A DNA stretch of 64,000 bases from Bigelowiella natans CCMP2755 (taxonomy: Eukaryota; Cercozoa; Chlorarachniophyceae): assembly GCA_000320545.1 (NCBI GenBank), contig ADNK01001529.1, positions 15,001 through 79,000 on the forward strand, in the 5' to 3' direction. The translations under genes were made by a program, and so were the position numbers. Position 1 is the first letter of the stretch. The number at the start of each line of letters is the position of its first letter. A model generated the notes under the pieces. That model did not search any database. It had not been told where the DNA came from and saw nothing but the letters and a program-made list of their open reading frames with translations. Positions 37,900 to 50,647 of the stretch are shown here, in pieces.

Positions 37900-38744
37900 C
37901 TCCCCCTCGCTCTTTCAACCTTCAACTCGTATCATATTATCCTAGATCGACGTAGCTGTTTGCCAAATTTGTGGCTGTGAGGGTAATTGCAGCTTCCCAT
38001 AGCAGGCCATTCAAAAATGCCATTAAAAATCAAAAAAAGTGTTCCAGAATCATCTGTTTTCAAGGACAGAGATGAAATCTGTCAAGCTTCGGATAAATAG
38101 CGCCTCTCTTTCTTGCCTTCCTATTTCTCTTTCTGTCTTTTGCCGCACTGTTGCTGATTTGGGGCCGTGACCTAGCCTTCGCGCACGGCACACCCTTCCT
38201 TCAGTACGACGAGCCAAATACGCACTCGATCTGAAACTGGAGACTCAGGGCTGGTAGCGGTGGGCAACACTAATTACAACAATGCTCGAATAGGTGATAC
38301 TTCGAGGCTCCTCCTGTGCGACTGGTGTGATGCCGGTACATCTAGAGAGGGAGAGGGAGAGAGGGAGGGAGAGAGAGAGAGAGGGGGGGGGGGGGGGGGG
38401 CATCAGGATTGAAAGATGGGTGGTCTCAATCGTTTCAGGGGTGTAAATCCCACATCATAGGGCAGCCTATGCTGCCTTACAACCTAGCTCAGATATACCT
38501 CGATCATGCTGCGAGTGAGAGGGTGCTCCGTAGGCTGTTTTAAGCGTAAATTCTTCGTGCATGACTATCGAGTTCAAGCACGATTTCTGGTCGAATTGTG
38601 CCTGCCTGCCTGCCTGCCTTAGGGTACCACACTGGGTGTTTGAGGCCATCTTTAGACAGGGTTCCTTCCAACGATTGGTCCTATTGTAGCCAGAACACGA
38701 GTGAACATTACATATATTATAATTAATATAAATAAATATATACA

Positions 38745-38784
<40 letters not shown>

Positions 38785-38896
38785 TATATTTTATCCCTCG
38801 ATGTGTAATGTGTGTCTGCATTTGTGTGTGTGTGTGTGTGTGTCAAGCCAATGTGTCAGTGTGAGCAGACGAATGATCACATTCCTTCAATTCCTT

Positions 38897-38941
<45 letters not shown>

Positions 38942-39639
38942 AATATACCCTTTCATCGTTCATGCAGGTACTGCCCCAAATGCATTGCGCCACGTGAGGG
39001 TTTCGATGAGATTGCAGCAAAAAGAGGAGCTGGAAAACATAAAGGGAAACATGAAAAAACAGGACCAACAGAGCCAGAGTCGGTGATACGCGGGGAAAAT
39101 GATAGCAGCAATCACGAAGGCAGCGACGAAGATACTGGAACCTTGAGTGACGAGGAAAGATGTCAGGTATGGAGGCTCTCTCGGTGAAAATCGTCGGCAC
39201 ATACAAGCAATACGGCGAGAGAGACGATGCACATGGCAACGACCGCACATGCACACCACAAAAGAACATGTGATTTGTCTCTGTCCGCTTCAGGATCTTG
39301 TCGCCGCAGTTTGCCCGACCGAAAAAATACGTAATTAAAAATCACCTCGCTTTTATTTTTTTCAGATATGCGCTCGCGCGGACTGGGCCGAGGTGATGAT
39401 GCTCTGTGACGAGTGCGACAAAGGCTATCACACTCACTGCCTTTACCCGCCACTCTCAGAGATTCCGAAAGGTCGTAAGCGTGTTCTATATTTTAACAAA
39501 TGTGCTTGGCTCGCTATCTTGGATTCCTGTGAATATGTTCGGTGGAAAATGTGAAAACTAGCGTTAGCAATTCATCTATTCGATCAAAGGTACTTGGATT
39601 GGTCCTTGCTGTTCATCTGGGTCATCGTCAAAGGCATAG
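37186..39639 (+). CDS. Double PHD-finger protein
   Basis: Eight exons (37186-37333, 37542-37723, 37946-37982, 38249-38335, 38623-38677, 38968-39166, 39366-39471, 39590-39639) give 287 aa in phase. The N-terminus is basic (a run of Lys and KRGK). The first PHD finger has all C4HC3 ligands across four exons: CQICGCEG, LLLCDWCDAGYHTGC, NDWYCPKC. An acidic linker follows, then a second PHD finger: CQICARAD, MMLCDECDKGYHTHC, PPLSEIPKGTWIGPCC. Its last pair is odd (GPCC where CPxC is expected), so one zinc ligand may be lost. PHD fingers read histone H3 tails; a nuclear chromatin-reader role is inferred. The start is the first Met of the open exon, and extra upstream exons are possible. The oxygenase gene ends 233 bp upstream on the same strand. 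Confidence 0.8.
37768..37895. repeat. (GGA)n and (CT)n microsatellites
   Basis: A GGA run at about 37768-37815 followed by a CT run at about 37856-37896, inside intron 2 of the PHD gene. A G homopolymer at about 38384-38400 lies in a later intron of the same gene, and another lies at about 60336-60354. Confidence 0.9.
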
Positions 39640-41089
39640 TAGGAAGAGGCTGCCAAGGAAAATCTAAATAGAAAATGACTGACCACTCCTGCGACCAATG
39701 GAGGAATGCATGTGTGACGTCTATCGCATCACACGCAGCGTTGTGCGCGGCATTGTGTCAATTGACCACATTTATAGTCCACAAGCAATGTAACGTTTGT
39801 AATACATGTATGAAACGGATGTAACAATGTGATCAAATATTTTCAATGGCCATCTTTGTGTAGATATGCAAAGCAGCGGTTACAGAGCGAGACGGATGTA
39901 GAAGGGATTAAATCTTTTTAATAGTCATTCTAATATAGTTATGCAAAGCAGCGGCTACATGCCGTCATGCGCACTGCAGCGCCCACGTTGTATTTGCTTG
40001 GTTCTGCAAAGTTCTAGACTTTGAAGAATTGACAAAAATGAGATTTCGAGTCTTGCTAGCTTGCTCATTTATTCGGCTTGTCAAACGTGGCACACATTTA
40101 GGTTTTGGCTGAATTCGCTATGTGCTCAAGCAAAGCTAGAGAGTGCTGACTAGCTGAGTGTCTGTGGTCATTGTGTCGATTTTCAAACATCATTCAAATT
40201 GAAAGTTGAGACCGTTACGTACTAGACACGACACGCGCATGCCACAACTTTGAATGCTAGCTAGCTAGGGGAATGATTGAACCCAGCACTCGCAGCATCG
40301 ATCTAGCTAGCTAGGCATGCAATACTGTTAGCTCTAGCTAGAGCTAGACGGGGTAGCGGGGCGGAGGGGCAGGGAGGGGAGGAGGGTTCTCTGTAGGTCT
40401 GTCTAGCTCATAGGAAGGGTCGTTGCAACAGCGCTAGCATGCTGGCTGTCGCACACAACGCGCATGTACGCTAGGGCGTAATAATCGCTCCCACATGGAT
40501 TTTCACAATATTGCATGTCTGTCATTTTTGCATAATTTGCTGCATTGCACAGCTGCATTATTAGGATGACAATAATTGAAAAAAATTAAAAGCATTTGTC
40601 ATTGCATTATAGCATCCGTCGATCTCATGGATTTTTGTTCACGTCCGCGATGCGAGCACACTTCACTAGTTCAAAAAACGTGTCACACGCTAGCACGTAC
40701 AATTTTTTGACACAAGGCGCACACAGCGGTACACAAATACTAGAAAGAGCGCGTAAGTGCATTCACATTGAAATGGTGTTGGCGGGATACTACGCTCTAG
40801 CGCTTGCCAGCTAGCAGGTACGATAGTTGCTGCTGCGGCAAAACGTACGCGCGTCATGTGTTCATTAAAAATAAAGCAGAAGTTCAACCCTTTGCTATTT
40901 CAGCTATTAAAATTAAATGCTCATGTTAAGATCTTCATGATCTAAAGTATGACTGCATTTCTGTTGCATGTTGGCTCTTTGTAGTATTTCGATGCATGAT
41001 CCCATTCCGAACCTCGTGCTCCCCATTATAGTTCATAGTCTTTGGATGAAATCACAGCTGCGGAATCATATCGAGATTCAAGAAAGCAT
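39640..41089. other. Intergenic with local duplication and CTAG-rich sequence
   Basis: Around 39860-39960 a segment ending ATGCAAAGCAGCGG(C/T)TACA is present twice, about 70 bp apart. From 40250 to 40450 the palindromes CTAGCTAG and GCTAGAGCTAG are dense. No coding exon seen. Confidence 0.5.
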
Positions 41090-42323
41090 TTAAGCAATGA
41101 CGTCAGCGGCGTTGAATTCCTCCTCGCTGTCGTCTTCATCATCACTACCAGCTCCCAAAGGGCACCCAGCTTCTTTGAGAACCTTGATGAAGTCCTCTAG
41201 TTCATCGTCATTTGCCCAGTTAAGAGCGGTGTAGTTGAAGCTGTCTTCGATTGTCAAATCGCACTTCTTGTCGAGGAAGAACTTAAGAGAGTCCATTTGC
41301 TTCTCCCTCACAGCTGCCATAGCTGGAGTTCCCATCCCCTTCTGAGGATGCTGGACGTTGAGAAGCCACTCGTTAGCCTTCAATTGCTCTCCGAGAGATT
41401 CAACGTTTCCAGCTTTGGAAGCATCGAAGAAAGCGTTCATAAGCTTCAACTTTGCCTAACAAAAGCAGAGACTAAATTAGAGAGGCAACCCCTCTTTAGG
41501 TTTCATTCTGAATAAAAATATGGATTACAGCTTCTTCCGCGCGCTTCTTAATTTCGGCTTCCATCTTGGTTTGCATTTCCTTAACTTCATCCTTCATTTT
41601 CTTAAGAATGCTTCCAGCAATCTTGGCGTCAGGCCTAATTGATTGGTTAATTAATACTCGTGTCGCTCATTTTCTCAAAGTGAATCCAAAATCTACTTTT
41701 TCTTCTTGCTGGTGAAGTCACCGAGCAGAGACTTCTTCCAGATAGGAATTTTAACCATATTCATCTTCTTGTCTGGCTTAAGTTGTTTGTACCTGCGATG
41801 CAATCGAAAGGTATATTAGCTTTGACTAATTGTAGGGAAAAGCAAGAGGTAAAACTTACTGGACGTCATCAAGAGTTGGGATTCCAGCATCCTCTGCGAA
41901 GTTATTGATTTCGTCTTGCGAGGCAAGTTCGTCGCTTTTGCTCTTCTTCTTAGGGTGGGTGATGATCATTCCAATGAACTGGTCGATGACCTGGGAAAGT
42001 GGAATTAGTATTACACCTTAAAACCGCGAATAAAAATGAATTCCGGACGATTTCCCATTCCCCCCTCCAGAATAGCAAGATCTTTTGCATAAATATTCAT
42101 ACAGGAGGTGAGTACCTTTTCAAACTCCTCTTCAGGAGCCTCAACTGGCTCGCCATCTTCGAAGGATGATTCGCCGAAAACCTCTTTCCACGGCCAGGAT
42201 TTGATCTACAATCCAGGTTGGTTCAGCACTTTCATCAATAAAATGTCACAGTGCCCTAAAATTCAATTCAGGGATATCGTTTTAACTTTTTCGCGGAGAT
42301 GGGCTGACCTTGAAGGTAGTCAT
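41090..42323 (-). CDS. Ankyrin-repeat-like protein (267 aa)
   Basis: Six phase-compatible exons: 42323-42309 (MTTFK), 42205-42116, 41990-41860, 41792-41697, 41634-41529, 41455-41090. The N-terminus has an acidic stretch and a Lys-rich linker (HPKKKSKSDE), then a charged helix (ILKKMKDEVKEMQTKMEAEI). The C-terminal half looks like two to three ankyrin repeats: NAFFDASKAGNVESL, GTPAMAAVREKQMDSLKFFL, FNYTALNWANDDELEDFI. The tail is acidic (DDEDDSEEEF). Function unknown; probably a cytosolic protein-binding module. A minimal 5-codon first exon fixes the start. Confidence 0.8.
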
Positions 42324-42863
42324 TGTTTCGAATTGGAATCTACGGAGGAGGGGTTTGTGAATTCACGGAGGAGGAAGCAGCTTTAAGACACATCCTAGCC
42401 ATTTGATTCTCTACGTTTTCTTCATTTACATGAAGATTTTCATTAAATGTGGTATGATTATACAAAAAATGGCCTTAATCCTCAAGAAAAGGCTCGAGTA
42501 GTTCATTGCTGGGCCTCAGCTACGCAATTACGACTGAGAATATGTAAGATCCGCATTGCCGGTTTGCGGACAAAAGACCGATACAAATTGTAGGAGGAAA
42601 ATCCTAAAATATCCTTGATCTGTGAGAATTATCTGGAATATCCCATATTCAGTAATCCGGTTCGTTGCGATTTATGACTCTAGAGAAAAATCGGCACGCA
42701 CAGCTTCGGACATTGGAAAGCTCTTGAATTTTCCCTTGCGTCAAGGATTCCACGGATGTCGCATAAAATTCGCGAAACTTTCTGTTCTCAGAATTAAAAT
42801 TTCGGGTAAGCAATAATTTTTACCTCGAGGAGGACAGCTCCCGGTCGGGACGACGACACAGTA

Positions 42864-44174
42864 ATGGGCAGGTTCCATTATCTTTGTCTTCTTCTCGTAG
42901 CGTCGTCTGAGGCTGCTAGAGTCCTCCAACATAATAGCGCTGATTTGAATTATTCGAAGTCCCTGACGTGCGAGGATCTTGCCAATAATTCCACATATGA
43001 CCTCTCATTTGAAGGTGGATTACCACTTACGCCTTGCTGTCTCACATTGCTGCATTATTCACATGTATATAATCTAATCAAATGATGGGTTCTAGGTTCA
43101 TGGTCGTATTTGCGATTGGATCCATTATCATCGCCTTTTTCAATGGGATCCCTGGCTTACATGACGTTCTCAGACACTCATCACACGGACAATTCTACTG
43201 CAAACCCGATGCTTTTCCCATTGCCTATCACTCTAAAGGTAGAGGTGTGGGGGAGGAGAAACGATGGGGAGGAAATGTACGCTTCATAATCAAAACGAAT
43301 ATACCACGACTCAAATTCTCAATAATTGAGCTATGAAACTGATACAGGTGGGTAACAATGGGGAGCGAGAAAGCTCAAGCTGCAGAGCGGACAGCTACAC
43401 ATGGCGGCCCGACTTCACAACCACGATCGGGAGCTGCAGCACCTTCCACGACACCATCAACGTATCGATGAAAGTGGCCTACCAATCAAACTCGACAATA
43501 TGCGCCTCCTACCGCCTCCGCTCCGAACATCCCCGGAACATCTCTTTTGAAGGCGTTGTCCCTGAGGATGCTCCCAATCGTCGTGCGTCCATGCGCCTGC
43601 TACCAGAGCGAGCGGGGGCTGGCAACGCTGTCTTAGTAGAAATACACGCAACGAAGCAGTACGAAGGGAACTTCGCGATCGATAGATACTTCCTCCTCCA
43701 AACCTCCTCGGCCAACAGCTTCCTCGAGCACAACGAGGCTGCTGATGACGATTCAGTTCTGTCGTCTCCCCACCCCTCTTCCGACGATCCAACTGGCTAC
43801 ACGCTTCCTCGATTGCTTCTTCCAGGTGGCGGCGAGAAAGACGTGGAGGTAGAGTTCTGCCTCACCGAACTCGAGCAGCCGCCGGAACCCCCTGTTGGGC
43901 CATCCCCCCAATTCAACGTCTCGGCGTGTACGGAAAGCGTCAACAACTGGCTGTCAGAAGCTAGGCCCCCTCCGGGAATAAGTGGGGATCTGAGCGCGCT
44001 ACGTCGCTACTATAGCAGCTGGTTTCAATTTTGGTATAATACCGAACACGATGCCGGCAACTGGGTAATTTGTTTTTATCGCAAGGGAAGTGATGATGAT
44101 GGTGATGATGATGATTATTATGATGATAGTGGTGAGGATAATTATGATGGTTATCACAATGTCAACTACATACG

Positions 44175-44218
<44 letters not shown>

Positions 44219-44650
44219 AATATAGATCTATCCGGCTATTACACCTTCCATGTCAAGATATGGGAGAGGCGTGTGGCTCTGGGACACTGCCTTTCACATC
44301 TTTGCGCTACTTTCCGGCGGGACTGGGCCAAGAACGTGAGATTGAAGTGGGAGAGGGGAGTCATAACGACGTCCCCGCCACAATCAGCCCTATCATCATC
44401 ATTGTCATCATCATTGTCATCATCATTGTCATCATCATTGTCATCATCATTGTCATCATCATTATTCTCGCCATTGCTATAAAACATCTCGATCTCATCC
44501 AGCCCATATCTCATAAGCACATCCCTATCTTCATCACCCTGTCCTCCTCTCTCAGAGTACGCAAGGCCCGGGAACAGCTGGAGATATTATTAGGCGTGGC
44601 GAGAGACGTTGGACACATCCCACGGTTGGTGTGCTATTCCCGAACTAAAT

Positions 44651-44706
<56 letters not shown>

Positions 44707-46242
44707 CACCGTTTCTGTGCGCCACGTTGCTATTTCTGTTTTCTGCTGATCCTCGCGTTTCCTTCAAGATTCGCTCCAGCATCATTCCGATGAGTATTTT
44801 CGGGTTTTGAGACTTATTGCTATTATGCGGTAGCGCAGTCTGCGTCCGTCCTTGACCTGTGAGCGTTTGGTGCTGCTACCTAGGGTGGTGGGGCCCGAAG
44901 CTGTAGAAGAGACCACTCAGCCGCCGGGTATTCTCACGTGGGCTGCTCTGGCTGTTTACAACGTTACGGGGGACTTAGACTTCCTCAGAGACGCGTACGA
45001 AGTACTGGCGACGAACAACGAGTGGTTCTACGCGAACAGGAGGTAGTATTACTCATCTCGCTCCGCGGTGTGCGGTGTGGGCAGGGTAGGTGGAGAGGGT
45101 GGGTTACTGTTGGGATGATGTCGGCATCTTCGTGCTGTCGATGATAACAAAGCGATGGGGCGATATGTGACGCGTGTGTACGTGTGTGTGTGTGTGTGTA
45201 GTGTGCGTGTGGTGTGTGTGTAAGTTGTCCCACTCACTGAACTCTCGCCCTCCTGCACTTGTTTTGGTGTTCTTCCTTACTTCTCCTTTTTCTTCTTCTT
45301 GTTGTTGTTGATGTTGCTCTCTTTTAATTCCCCTTCGCTCCTTCGTTCTCGTTGATCAGCACGAGGAGCGGACTATGCGAATGGGAAGGTCAGGATAGCG
45401 GCTGGGACACGTCGCCTCGTTGGGATGGCGGCAGCGTGGAGGCAATCGATCTGAATTCATGGCTTCATCTCGACCAGGTAAGGTGTTGCTACGTCTGTGT
45501 GCCAGACTGTCTGGTCCCCCCCGCCGGAGACAACTTCCAAAAAAAGGAAAGACAGAAAGAAGGGGTGGCGGGTGGGGGAGGAATGGCACAGTCCTAATCA
45601 CACTGCTTTCTCGTAAAACAGCTATTCTTGGCCGCCATGGCTGAGGCCATCGGACTCCCCCCTACCGAAATAACAAAATGGAAGCTAGCAGCGTCCAGGA
45701 GCCGCGAGGCCATCCAGGCACGTCTCTGGGACGACGATGCTGGGGTCTTCTGGGACCGGCGCCCTTCGCCTGACAACCGGTTTGTGAGCGTGGTGACACC
45801 GGCCACATTCTGGCCGATGCTGGCTGGCATTGCGAATGCGACTCAGTCGCACCGAATTGCGGAGCGAGTCCTCACCAAAACCGCGCTGCTCACCCCGCAC
45901 CCGCTCTCCAGCGTAGGCCGCTCAGAGCCTGCCTTTGATCCTGAAGACTACTGGAGGGGGCCCGTGTGGATAAACGTTAACTGGCTTGCTTCGCTAGGTC
46001 TCCATTGCTCTGGTCTCCATAGCGACGCAGAACTGCTGCTCGATGCTGCCGTGGAGCTGGTAGCTAAGTGGCCGTATCCGTGGGAATACTACGACCCCAT
46101 GACAGGCGCTGGCCTGGGCGCTCAGAATTTCATGTGGACGGGGGCTGTTAACATCATCATGCTGAGCGACAACCCATTGGTGCAATCGCTATTGTACCGA
46201 CATATGGAATGCGATACGATGCACAGCAAGTCGTCGCATTAG
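42864..46242 (+). CDS. Secreted glycoside hydrolase family 63-like glycosidase
   Basis: Eight exons (42864-43014, 43096-43238, 43348-44064, 44226-44335, about 44558-44626, 44884-45042, 45360-45477, 45622-46242) give about 695 aa in phase. A hydrophobic leader (FHYLCLLLVASSEAARV) points to the secretory pathway. The catalytic (alpha/alpha)6 barrel is recognisable from GRGVWLWDTAFHIFALLSGG onward: TQPPGILTWAALAVYNVTGD, EWEGQDSGWDTSPRWDGG, VDLN-type AIDLNSWLHLD, TPATFWPMLAGI, DPEDYWRGPVWINVNWL, EYYDPMTGAGLGAQNFMWTG. These are typical of GH63 enzymes (ER glucosidase I, mannosylglycerate hydrolase and relatives). The exact substrate cannot be told. The N-terminal 330 residues are a beta-rich domain with several N-glycosylation sites. 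Introns carry (CT)n, (AT)n and a 12-bp tandem repeat containing ATCATTGTC at about 44395-44465. Confidence 0.9.
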
Positions 46243-47773
46243 ATAGTGTATGGCTTCTTGCAAGCACGAGAAGACTTCTTGCAGTAGTGGATATGTATAA
46301 CTTTGATCAATGTAGTTTTTGAATCACAGTCGTTGCAGTGTCAGCAGCATTGGCAGCGGCAGCGGTGGCAGAGGTGGTGGCATCCGGAGCAGAAGTTGTT
46401 GCATTGGGAGTGGGAGTTGTGGTGTTGGGAGCAGGAGTTGCAGGAATGACGAGTTTTGGTTTGCAGATGTTTCATCGACCGTTGTCCATGATGATCCAAA
46501 TCTAGGTCGTTCCAGCAAACGACAACGGTGCAGCAGAAGCAAGTGAAGAAGGAATGTCGTTGTGCTTTCATTCGCAACCGTAGTTTTTGAAAGATCAAAC
46601 ACTGCACTTTCCTTTGATCTGTCTAGCTGTGGCATTCCTTGCTAGCTTGTCGTCACGTGCTGTGCGTGTTGATGCATTCTTGATTGTCCACTTTGGAGGC
46701 AAAAATGGCCACGATCGACGCAAAATGCGATGCTTGAGAGCGCTGCCAAAAGCCAAAGTTGCGATTGCGCGATGCGACATGGTGAGCATTTGCATGCACA
46801 TCTTTGATCGACAGATCTGCACGTTGTGCTCCAGTGATGCTAGTCCAGATCGAGCCACTTGCGATCAATTCCACAGGTCTAGCGAGGTGCACGTTTGTGT
46901 CAAACACAGCTAGACAGTGATGACAGGTCCACAAAGTCGGCGCGACTTGCACGACAAATTGCAGCGGATTCAGAGCAATGTGCGTTGCGGCCATGCTAGC
47001 ACATCTTGGTTGTCCACTTTGGAGACAAGAACCACGCGCCGCGAGTTGCTGAACCCACGTGTGAAGGCTGCAAACGCGCTTCGTTGCGCAATCGCGATCA
47101 CGATCGCCACACGTGCGTCGAAAGCAAATCAAAACTCCCACGCAAACGCGAGCTCAGATTGCAATGTGTGTGAATGTGAAAACCATCTCGTGAAACATGA
47201 CATGAAGAATGTGCGAAGTGCAATGACAACGGCGATGTTCTCTTCACAAAGCGGAAACGTGTGCACGCCACATGCGGTCATGCCATGTGTTCCATCTGAG
47301 CAAAGTTGTGCGCATGGCGTCGAGTGCCGAGTGTGATTTGCATCATGTCAGAACAAACAGCATTTGCAGCGTTCTACACTCGACATTGCAAGGCACAAAT
47401 GATGCCTTTTCATGCCAATTCAGCCGCGTCAATGATGTGTCACGAATGCACCAGTGCATTCGCAACATTCAGCCGAGAACAGCGACATGCATGCGTCTCA
47501 TCAATCTCCAGACAGGCTCACAAGGTCATGAGAGAATGCCACAAAATGAACACGTCTCCATGTGTGTGACTCATCCAATCAATCACAAAAACTGCCATCA
47601 TCATCATCACTGGAAGACAACATGAAAATGTCATCTCCACTGCTGTCATCCATTCCAACATCAGTGTTGGCATGAGGGTCGGCGCACATGGGTTTCGGTG
47701 CTTTGTCCAATCTCCTTGATTTGCGTGTTGGAACCTGATGGAAAAGACAGTTGATGTGTGAAAATGAGCTGAT
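46243..47773. other. CA/TG-rich intergenic sequence left of the candidate mobile element genes
   Basis: No supported gene. GGCAGC-type short repeats occur at about 46340-46440. The left inverted repeat lies at 46680-46783, and a partial direct copy of its start (TCTTGGTTGTCCACTTTGGA) at about 47003-47023. Confidence 0.5.
46680..46783 (+). repeat. Inverted repeat, left copy
   Basis: The segment starting TTGATTGTCCACTTTGGAGG and ending near GATTGCGCGATGCGACATGG is the reverse complement of 54378-54481 with about ten mismatches over 104 bp. Shared stretches include CACGATCGACGCAAAATG and CAAAAGCCAAAGTTGCGATT. Confidence 0.85.
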
Positions 47774-50261
47774 TCATGCATGCAACGTCACCGAGCTAGT
47801 GTGAGCATCTCGTGAAGTGTGTTCTTGGAGTCTTTGCCTTCTTGTTGCGTTGTGAACAATGCGCAAATCTGCGCCAATTGATGCTGAGCTTGTTTCATCA
47901 TCATTTTCATCGTGTTGCATCGCATCTTCAATTGAACTTGGTTCGTCGCTGTCATCGTGTTTGTGTTCACTCGTGTGGTCTGTGCTGGAACTGTCTGATT
48001 CATGCTCGGGGTGATGCCTAGCCATGTTGCTTCGAAACCATTCTGGGCCAGAGTGAATCAGCTCAATGATTTGTTTCTCGAAAGAAGCGATGTGATGCTT
48101 GATGCGGGTTTTGTCCATGCAATTGGATTGTTGGTTGAGTTTTGTTTTGTGCATGTCAACATTGTTTGCAGTTGAATGGCATTTGTTGCAAGTGTGTTTC
48201 ACGTCATCGTCGTGCGATGATTTGTCTTTCACAACTTGAACAAGGTGTTTGATTCGCTCCATGAACCAATTGGATGTCTTTTGCAAGTTCGGAGTGTTGT
48301 TTCTGATTTCTGGTTGTTTCCGCTGAAGGTGTCCTTCTCCCATGGAAGTGCAAAATGTTTTGGTGCTGTTCCACATTGTTTTCATGATCTTGAAACATTC
48401 ATTTGCATGTTCAATGTCTTTGGAATGGGTGTCCCGAATCACTTTGCGACCACAAATTGACAACATGGATTCACCAGGCTCTTCATTGCCATGATTTGGA
48501 CTTTTGCTGAAGTTCAACCAGAAATCAGTGGAGGCATTTCGGTGCATCTCAAGAACAATGTGGTTCATGTGTGTGTTCCTTCCATGTTGCCTGTGTCCAA
48601 AATTGGCAAAAGCTGCCATGACATTTTTGTGCAAACTGAAAAGCATTTGAAAGTCGTCGACTTTCAAAGCGATCATGCAATCATGTAGCAACGGTGTGCA
48701 AAACCGAAGCAAAGAGCACCAAGAATCCAGTTCTTCCCTCTCTGGGATGTGTTGTCGATGAACGCTGCAAGCTGGACACTTGTCAAACGATTCTTTGTTG
48801 TCAATGTTCCAGTTGGCATCCAAAATCTCGTCCATTTCACATTTTTTACCAGAGTGTGTCACTCTTAAGAGTGAAAAAAAGTGCACAATGTGCGCGATGT
48901 GCTTTGGTTTCGATTTCCATTTCTGCCCAGGGCACAGTTTTGCAAATGATGGCATGAAAATGTCTTTGTAGCTTCTCCACACGAGCATGGAAAGAAATTT
49001 GCAAGAGTGCCACCATCCTAGAACAGGCATGATCAGGTTCCTCACATCCAAAATGTGCAAACTTTTTGACCAAAATGCCTGAGCAATGACACACAAGGTT
49101 GCGAATGTGCCAGTGTGTTCGTGACAAAGTGGAACATTGCAAATGACCTTCAAAATCCTTTCACAAATGGCTGCATCCGAAACCACCGTGATCATGCAAT
49201 TTTGTGGAATGTTCTGTTTGCACAAGCTCAATGAAATCTTGAATGGTCCTTCATTTGCCGAGACGTTGTGTTCGTTCATCTCGCAAGGTTGCACATGTGA
49301 TGGAGCGTCGACCCGGTTTTTCACGGCCTTGATGCATGCGTTCCTTTTCTTTTCATCTGCCACACATCTCATCACAGTGTCCACTGTCACTTTGATGGGC
49401 ACATGCCTGATGTCCCATTTCAAACACAAAGCAACACCGGACAAATTGAACTCAGCTTCGTCGATGAAACGCATGAACCAATTGGATTTGTCACTGAACA
49501 ATGAGGTGACATCACATTGAGGATGTCCCTTCTCAATGTGCCAACATGGTTTCTTGACAAAAGGACAGATCACACTCGGATGCTTCTTAACAGCTACTGC
49601 ACACCATTGACAGTTTTTGCACACATTGTTTCCTCTTGGCATTTGAACTGCCAACGCTTTCCCGTGATTGTCAATCCACATCAAGCTCAGTTTTGATTCT
49701 CTGATTTCTGCATCATTCTCAACACGGAGTTGTTTGCATCTCCTTGAGAATGAAGATTTTCCACCACCAATCCCAATCTTGGACAAAAGTTTTGCACCAT
49801 TTAATGATGAACCTCTGAACCGTAATGACATCAACAAGTGTTTCCACTTGGATTGCAACCGCTTGTGCTCCACACTGAGAGCCAGGAGACCCATTGAAAC
49901 AAAGTGTCGAATGCACGTGTTGAGATTCTTTTGATTCAATGCACATTTCAATTGTGAACAATGAGACAAATCCCTAAATGTGTTGCATTCTGTCTTCGAT
50001 GCGAAGTGGGTGCAGAAAATCTCGAACAACTCGAAGCCAAAGAAACCTGTTTGACAATTGCAATGTCGTTTGTTCATTGTGAATGTTGTGAAGCACACCT
50101 TCAGTTGGGAACAATCTCCTTCCGACTTGAAAAACATCCAAATAAATGTCATCCGATTTGGATTTCATCAAACTCTTCTCTAGTTCGACCAATCTTGTCC
50201 TGAATCCTTTCCATGTGAATCTTGACTGACGACGTTCATTCTTTCCACTGATCACAAACAT
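47774..50261 (-). CDS. Cys/His-rich transposon-like protein (about 800 aa)
   Basis: A 792-codon open frame runs from 50152 to a stop at 47774. A better N-terminus may be an upstream exon in another frame starting at 50261 (SGKNERRQSRFTWKGF, DDIYLDVFQ), joined through an intron whose acceptor would be near 50008. The protein is rich in Cys and His (CKNCQWCAVAVKKH, CPACSVHRQH). It has a conserved-looking core (GWWHSCKFLSMLVWRSYKDI, FGHRQHGRNTHMNHIVLEMH, GESMLSICGRKVIRDTHSKD) and a charged, disordered C-terminus. The spacing of the core recalls proteins with the uncharacterised DUF6589 domain found in repeat-rich fungal and animal genomes; this is a weak impression only. It lies divergently from the ParB-like gene and inside the inverted repeats. 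A transposase or accessory role is possible; no catalytic triad was identified. Confidence 0.55.
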
Positions 50262-50270
50262 GTATCATGA

Positions 50271-50298
50271 GTTACGAACATACCAGTACATTCGTAAC
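50271..50298. promoter_or_regulatory. 28-bp palindrome, copy 1 (divergent intergenic region)
   Basis: Half-site GTTACGAATGTAC facing its reverse complement across a 2-bp centre. In this copy the right arm is perfect and the left arm has two mismatches. It lies between the divergent starts at 50261 (minus) and 50648 (plus). Confidence 0.75.
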
Positions 50299-50647
50299 AC
50301 AATTTCTTGAACATTATTTTTGCATTGTGAATTAAAATAAGATGTTGAGTTGAATGTGGATCTTGAAGTTGCATGTTCAATTACATGTTACTTAAAATGA
50401 CAACAAAGTGCTTTTTGTAAATTAGGTCAATGAAGAAGCTACGAGTACGAGCCGAAAAATTAATGTTTAAAAACTTTAATTTTTCGTTCGTGACGTTTTT
50501 CGTAATTTCACCGTAATCACAAATACAAGAGGAGATCACTTGTTTGGCGCCTTGCAAGAGGGCACTCTAGAGTATCACGTGCTCCGCAGCACATTTCGGA
50601 AACATTCGATTGTGCACGCCCAACTACGCTTACTCACGAACCTCATT

